The translations under genes and the position numbers were made by a program. Below the pieces are notes generated by a model that had not been told where the DNA came from, did not search any database, and was given only the letters and a program-made list of their open reading frames with translations. Source: DATMNI01 sp035570275 (GTDB taxonomy: Bacteria > Acidobacteriota > Terriglobia > Bryobacterales > Bryobacteraceae). From it: a stretch of DNA of 9,440 nt. This document shows positions 5,877-9,440 of the stretch, piece by piece. The stretch is taken from NCBI GenBank assembly GCA_035570275.1, contig DATMNI010000272.1, positions 1 through 9,440 of the forward strand, in the 5' to 3' direction. Numbering within the stretch: the stretch's first letter is position 1; every line of letters starts with the position of its first letter.

Positions 5877-8800
5877 GTAGTCCATCTGTTCCTCGTTCTC
5901 GCCACGGCTTCGTTATCCTTCGCCGCTGGTAAGCCGATCGATTTCGACCGCGACGTTAGGCCCATCCTGTCGGACCGCTGCTTCGCATGTCATGGCCCGG
6001 ACGACCGACCCCGCATGGCCAATTTACGGCTCGATACCCAGGACGGTCTCTTCGCTGACCGCGGCAGCTACAAGGTGGTGGCGCCCGGCGACCTGGCCAA
6101 AAGCCGCCTGCTGTTCCGCATCAGCGCCGCCAACCCGGCCGCCCGCATGCCGCCGCCCCAAGCCGGTCCGGGTCTCACCGAAACCCAGATCGCTACCATT
6201 CGCCAATGGATTGAGCAGGGCGCGAAGTGGGAACGCCATTGGGCTTTCGTGCCCCCTCAGCGCCCAGCGCTGCCCCCCGTGGGCACCGGGAAATGGGCGC
6301 GCAACCCTATCGACCGTTTCGTGCTGGCGCGGCTCGAGCACGAAGGGTTGAAGCCTTCGGCCGAGGCCGACCGCGCCACCCTGCTGCGCCGGCTCAGCTT
6401 CGACCTGACTGGCCTGCCGCCCACCACCGCCGAGTTGGACGCCTTCCTTGCCGACAAGTCCGCCGATGCCTACGAAAAGCAGGTCGATCGCCTTCTCGCC
6501 TTGCCCCAGTACGGCGAGCGCATGGCCACGCAATGGCTCGACCTGGCGCGCTACGCCGATACCCACGGCTACCACATCGACTCCCAGCGCGATATGTGGA
6601 AATGGCGCGATTGGGTGATCGACGCTTTCAATCGCAATATGCCCTTCGATCGTTTCGGCATCGAACAACTGGCGGGCGACCTGCTGCCCAACGCCACCGC
6701 GCAGCAGAAACTGGCCAGCGGCTTTAACCGCAACCACATGATCAACTACGAAGGCGGCGCCATCCCCGAAGAGTATCAGGTGGAGTACGTGGCCGACCGC
6801 GTGGATACCACCGCCAACGTCTTCATGGGCCTGACCCTGGGTTGCGCGCGCTGTCACGACCACAAGTACGATCCGATCCTGCAGAAGGATTACTATCGCT
6901 TCTTCGCCTTCTTCAACACCATCGCCGAGAAGGGACTCGATGGCAAGAACGGCAATGCCGCCCCGACGCTGGAGATGCCCACGGCTGAGCAGGCCAGCCA
7001 GACCGCGTGGTTGCAGCAGGCCATCGCCGAGCATGAGGCCGTCTTGTTTAATAAAGACGCGCCCGATAAGGAAATCCAGCTTCTGCTCACTGCCTGGCAG
7101 AAGACGCGCCTGGCAACCCTCCCCGAGGCTCCGCTCAATGGCCTGCTGGCCCACTATGCATTGGATGGCAATCTTGCCGACTCCGCCGGTGCCGATGCCA
7201 ACCACCATGACGCGCGCACCATCAAGGGCGTCACCCCATTCGTAGCCGGGCGCCCCGGCAAGTCGGCGGCATTCAACGGCGAAGCCCACGTCGAATTCCC
7301 GGTCGAATTCCCCGCGTCTCAGGCCCCGCATTTTGCCGTTGCCTTTTGGATGCGCAGCGGCGCCATGCCCGAAATGACCGTGCTCGAAGGCGGACCTGGT
7401 TTGAATGGCACCGGGTTCGATATCGGCGTCGAAGAATCGCATCCGCAGCCCGACTTCAAGCGCGGCTCGCCGCTCTATGTGGAATACCAGGGCCGCCGAT
7501 GGCACAGCTCTGCGATCGTATTCGGCGGTCAATGGCACCATGTGGTGCTGAACTTCGACGCGGGCCAACCGGCGCTGCTGCTGGATGGAGTGGCCGTAGC
7601 ACTGGAGGCAACAGTCGCGACCCAGAGGGTCGCGACCACTCGGAGGGTCACTATCACTGGGCCGCTGGCCATCGGCGATCCGCACAACGGCAAGCCCTTC
7701 AAAGGCGACATCGGCGGCCTCCGAATTTACAGCCGCGCGCTGACGCAGATCGAAGCCGAAACCCTGGCCCTGCACGAGCCCATCCGCTTCATCCTGGCGC
7801 AGGAGGAAAGCCAGCGCACCCGGGAACAGAAGCAGCGTCTGCAGGATTACTTCCTCACCAATGATGCGCCGGCGGATCTGCGCCGGGTCTACGCCGAACT
7901 GAATGCGCTCAAAGCGCAGCAAGCCGAGCTGAGGAAGGAAATCGCCAGCGTTCAGGTGATGGCGGAGATGGCCAGGCCGCGCGAGACTTTTGTGCTGGCA
8001 CGCGGCGATTACCGCAACCACGGCGACAAGGTCACTCCGGGCGTTCCGTCCTTCCTGCCGCCGCTGCCCAAGGTTGCTGGAAACGTCGCGCCCCCCAACC
8101 GGCTCGACCTGGCCGAATGGCTCTTCAGCCCGCAGCATCCACTCACCGCGCGCGTGGCCGTCAATCGCTACTGGCAACTTTATTTCGGAATCGGGCTGGT
8201 CAAGACCGCCGAGGATTTTGGATCGCAGGGCGATGCCCCCGTCCAGCGCGAGTTGCTGGACTGGCTGGCCACGGAGTTCCAGACCCACTGGGACATCAAA
8301 GCACTGCAGCGCCTGATTGTGACCTCGGCCACCTACCGGCAGGCGTCCCAGGTCAGCGCTCCGCTCCTGGAGAAAGATCCGGAGAACCGCCTGCTTGCCC
8401 GCGGACCGCGCTTCCGGCTGGGCGCCGAAATGGTGCGCGACAACGCCCTCGCCGCCAGCCGTCTGCTGCAGAAAAACATCGGCGGCCCGAGCGTGTTTCC
8501 TTACCAGCCGCCGGGGCTCTGGGAGGAACTGTCGCGCGGCGAAACCTTCACCGCGCAGGAGTATCACGAGAGCGCCGGCGCCGGCCTTTACCGCCGCAGC
8601 ATGTACACCTTCTGGAAGCGCACCGTTCCACCCGCCGCGCTCACCACCTTTGACGCGCCCGACCGCGAAAAGTGCACCTCGCGCCGCCTCATCACCAACA
8701 CCCCGCTGCAAGCCCTGGTGCTGCTCAACGACCCCACTTATGTAGAAGCCTCGCGCGCCCTGGCGCAACGCAGCATTCTTGAGGCCGGCCCCGACGCCGC

Positions 8801-9056
8801 CAACGCTGCGCAGGCGCGCATCCGCTGGCTTTTCCGCGAAGCCACCGGCCGGCGGCCCACGCAGGCCGAAACGCGCGTGCTGCTGGAACTCGCACTGCGC
8901 CGCCTGGAGCACTACAAGAAACAGCCCGCTGAGGCCGCCAAACTGATCGCCATCGGGGCCTCCAAGCCCGGCAACGTGGAAGCCACCGAACTGGCCGCGT
9001 GGACCATGGTGGCCAGCACCATCCTCAACCTGGACGAGACCGTCACCAAGGAATAA
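5874..9056 (+). CDS. Secreted di-heme PSCyt1/PSCyt2/PSD1 protein with LamG-like domain
   Basis: The 1060-residue product is a planctomycete-type cytochrome protein (PSCyt1, DUF1549 and DUF1553 families) whose biochemical role is not established; it is presumed periplasmic. A signal peptide covers residues 1-18 (core VVHLFLVLATASLSFA). PSCyt1 spans about 20-115: FDRDVRPIL precedes the heme motif CFACH at 36-40, and Met92 in RMPPP is a plausible axial ligand. PSCyt2 (DUF1549) begins at NPIDRF (144-149) and ends near 350 with a second heme motif, CARCH, at 324-328. A concanavalin/LamG-like domain occupies about 424-632, suggesting glycan or surface binding. A helical, probably coiled-coil segment follows (about 640-690). 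The conserved RETFVLARGDYRNHGDKV begins at 703, and PSD1 (DUF1553) runs from about 744 to 1055 with FWKRTVPP, FDAPDRE and NTPLQAL motifs. The DUF1501 gene follows 18 nt downstream, which is the usual partner arrangement. The LamG-like part carries two small in-frame tandem repeats. Confidence 0.92.
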   Translation: MVVHLFLVLATASLSFAAGKPIDFDRDVRPILSDRCFACHGPDDRPRMANLRLDTQDGLFADRGSYKVVAPGDLAKSRLLFRISAANPAARMPPPQAGPGLTETQIATIRQWIEQGAKWERHWAFVPPQRPALPPVGTGKWARNPIDRFVLARLEHEGLKPSAEADRATLLRRLSFDLTGLPPTTAELDAFLADKSADAYEKQVDRLLALPQYGERMATQWLDLARYADTHGYHIDSQRDMWKWRDWVIDAFNRNMPFDRFGIEQLAGDLLPNATAQQKLASGFNRNHMINYEGGAIPEEYQVEYVADRVDTTANVFMGLTLGCARCHDHKYDPILQKDYYRFFAFFNTIAEKGLDGKNGNAAPTLEMPTAEQASQTAWLQQAIAEHEAVLFNKDAPDKEIQLLLTAWQKTRLATLPEAPLNGLLAHYALDGNLADSAGADANHHDARTIKGVTPFVAGRPGKSAAFNGEAHVEFPVEFPASQAPHFAVAFWMRSGAMPEMTVLEGGPGLNGTGFDIGVEESHPQPDFKRGSPLYVEYQGRRWHSSAIVFGGQWHHVVLNFDAGQPALLLDGVAVALEATVATQRVATTRRVTITGPLAIGDPHNGKPFKGDIGGLRIYSRALTQIEAETLALHEPIRFILAQEESQRTREQKQRLQDYFLTNDAPADLRRVYAELNALKAQQAELRKEIASVQVMAEMARPRETFVLARGDYRNHGDKVTPGVPSFLPPLPKVAGNVAPPNRLDLAEWLFSPQHPLTARVAVNRYWQLYFGIGLVKTAEDFGSQGDAPVQRELLDWLATEFQTHWDIKALQRLIVTSATYRQASQVSAPLLEKDPENRLLARGPRFRLGAEMVRDNALAASRLLQKNIGGPSVFPYQPPGLWEELSRGETFTAQEYHESAGAGLYRRSMYTFWKRTVPPAALTTFDAPDREKCTSRRLITNTPLQALVLLNDPTYVEASRALAQRSILEAGPDAANAAQARIRWLFREATGRRPTQAETRVLLELALRRLEHYKKQPAEAAKLIAIGASKPGNVEATELAAWTMVASTILNLDETVTKE
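7290..7313 (+). repeat. Two-copy 12-bp in-frame tandem repeat
   Basis: GTCGAATTCCC occurs at 7290-7300 and again at 7302-7312, a 12-bp period. It encodes VEFP twice (residues 473-480) in what should be a beta-strand of the LamG-like domain. It looks like a small local duplication that keeps the frame. Confidence 0.7.
7614..7649. repeat. Intragenic palindromic tandem repeat in the LamG-like domain
   Basis: GTCGCGACCC (7614-7623) and GGGTCGCGAC (7627-7636) form a perfect 10-bp inverted repeat around AGA. The same stretch is also a 15-bp direct tandem repeat (GTCGCGACC at 7614 and 7629), with a partial third piece, AGGGTC, at 7644-7649. In frame it encodes VATQR-VATTR-RV (residues 581-592). The whole 36-bp block keeps the frame and has arginine- and threonine-rich coding unlike its surroundings, as expected for an inserted or expanded palindromic element. 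Confidence 0.75.
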
Positions 9057-9074
9057 AACCCCGAGGAATAAAAC
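9049..9074 (+). repeat. 11-bp direct repeat at the cytochrome/DUF1501 gene junction
   Basis: AGGAATAAAAC occurs at 9049-9059 and at 9064-9074, a 15-bp period. The first copy contains the last codons and TAA stop (9054-9056) of the cytochrome gene. The second copy supplies most of the Shine-Dalgarno (GAGG at 9063-9066, eight bases before the ATG at 9075) and leader of the DUF1501 gene. Confidence 0.8.
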
Positions 9075-9440
9075 ATGGACATCACACGGCGGCATTTCTT
9101 CTCGCGGACCAGCACCGGAATCGGTATCGCCGCGCTCGGCTCGCTGCTCGACCAGGATGGGTTCAGCGCCGCCATTGAGACCACCAAAACCGGCGGCCTC
9201 CCGGGCCTGCCGCACTTCCCGCCCACGGCCAAGCGCGTGGTGTTCCTGCACCAATCGGGCGGCCCCTCGCAGATGGACCTGCTCGACTACAAACCTACCC
9301 TCGAAAAGTACGCCGGCACGGAACTGCCCGGCAGCATTCGCATGGGCCAGCGCATCACCGGCATGACGTCGGGGCAAAGCACCTTTCCCGTGGCGCGGTC
9401 CCTTTTCAAGTTCCAGCAGTACGGCCAGTCGCGCACCTGG
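9075..9440 (+). CDS. DUF1501 family protein, N-terminal part (cut by window end)
   Basis: The frame is open from ATG 9075 to the last base, giving 122 codons and no stop in the window. DUF1501 proteins are about 400-500 residues, so roughly a quarter is visible. The family is thought to share the alkaline-phosphatase/sulfatase fold, but its substrate is not known. The N-terminus has a twin-arginine type signal: T4-R5-R6-H7-F8-F9 followed by a mild hydrophobic stretch (TGIGIAALGSLL), implying folded export to the periplasm. After a short spacer comes the family hallmark: VVFLHQSGGPSQMDLLDYKP, with G62-G63-P64-S65-Q66-M67-D68 as its centre. A GAGG Shine-Dalgarno lies eight bases before the ATG. 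The gene begins 18 nt after the PSD1-type cytochrome gene and is almost certainly in the same operon, the usual arrangement for these two families. Confidence 0.9.
   Translation, partial: MDITRRHFFSRTSTGIGIAALGSLLDQDGFSAAIETTKTGGLPGLPHFPPTAKRVVFLHQSGGPSQMDLLDYKPTLEKYAGTELPGSIRMGQRITGMTSGQSTFPVARSLFKFQQYGQSRTW

Noticed and set aside
6024..9377. Long open frame on the minus strand (1117 codons)
   Set aside because: It is antisense to the PSD1 cytochrome and DUF1501 genes, both of which have clear family motifs on the plus strand. It shows no motif of its own and is a GC-bias shadow.
1..9440. CRISPR arrays, tRNA or rRNA genes, defence systems
   Set aside because: No regularly spaced repeats, no tRNA-like cloverleaf or rRNA sequence, and no nuclease, methylase or toxin-antitoxin genes were seen.

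Overview
The window comes from a high-GC, Gram-negative-type bacterial chromosome. I think an acidobacterium of the Solibacter/Bryobacterales kind is most likely. The reasons are the pairing of PSCyt1/PSCyt2/PSD1 and DUF1501 proteins (expanded in Planctomycetes, common in Solibacter-like Acidobacteriota), a carboxypeptidase-regulatory-like domain of the type that opens acidobacterial TonB-dependent receptors, and a Val-Gly-Gly/poly-Pro linker of acidobacterial flavour. This placement rests on family knowledge, not on a database search; a planctomycete is the main alternative.

Layout, all on the + strand. (1) Bases 1-136 are the 3' end of a group II intron, with a 34-nt domain V, a domain VI with a bulged branch-point A, and a terminal AC. 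Any intron-encoded reverse transcriptase would lie outside the window. (2) Bases 137-367 hold no convincing gene, only modest inverted repeats. (3) Bases 382-5781 encode a 1799-residue exported alpha-2-macroglobulin with an intact CFEQ thioester motif. Its bait-region position carries an extra pseudopilin-like segment, a carboxypeptidase-regulatory-like domain and a Gly/Pro-rich linker. (4) The 92-base intergenic spacer holds a perfect 14-bp hairpin and a 17-bp palindrome. (5) Bases 5874-9056 encode a 1060-residue secreted di-heme cytochrome-type protein (PSCyt1, PSCyt2, LamG-like, PSD1). (6) Bases 9075-9440 are the start of a DUF1501 protein with a Tat-type N-terminus, cut by the window edge.

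Both large genes appear to start at TTG. Each TTG sits 6 nt after the same 8-mer, CACGGAGG, and in each case this start places a signal peptide exactly at the N-terminus. The longer upstream readings lack that support.

The PSD1 and DUF1501 genes are only 18 nt apart and are very probably co-transcribed; they belong to a widespread but poorly understood exported pair. The alpha-2-macroglobulin is predicted to trap proteases at the cell envelope. It lacks the penicillin-binding protein 1C partner that often accompanies bacterial homologues, at least on its downstream side. I see no sign that it works with the cytochrome gene beyond shared orientation. The most unusual features are the mosaic bait region, the intragenic palindromic repeat in the LamG-like domain, the shared TTG start signal, and the structured spacer.
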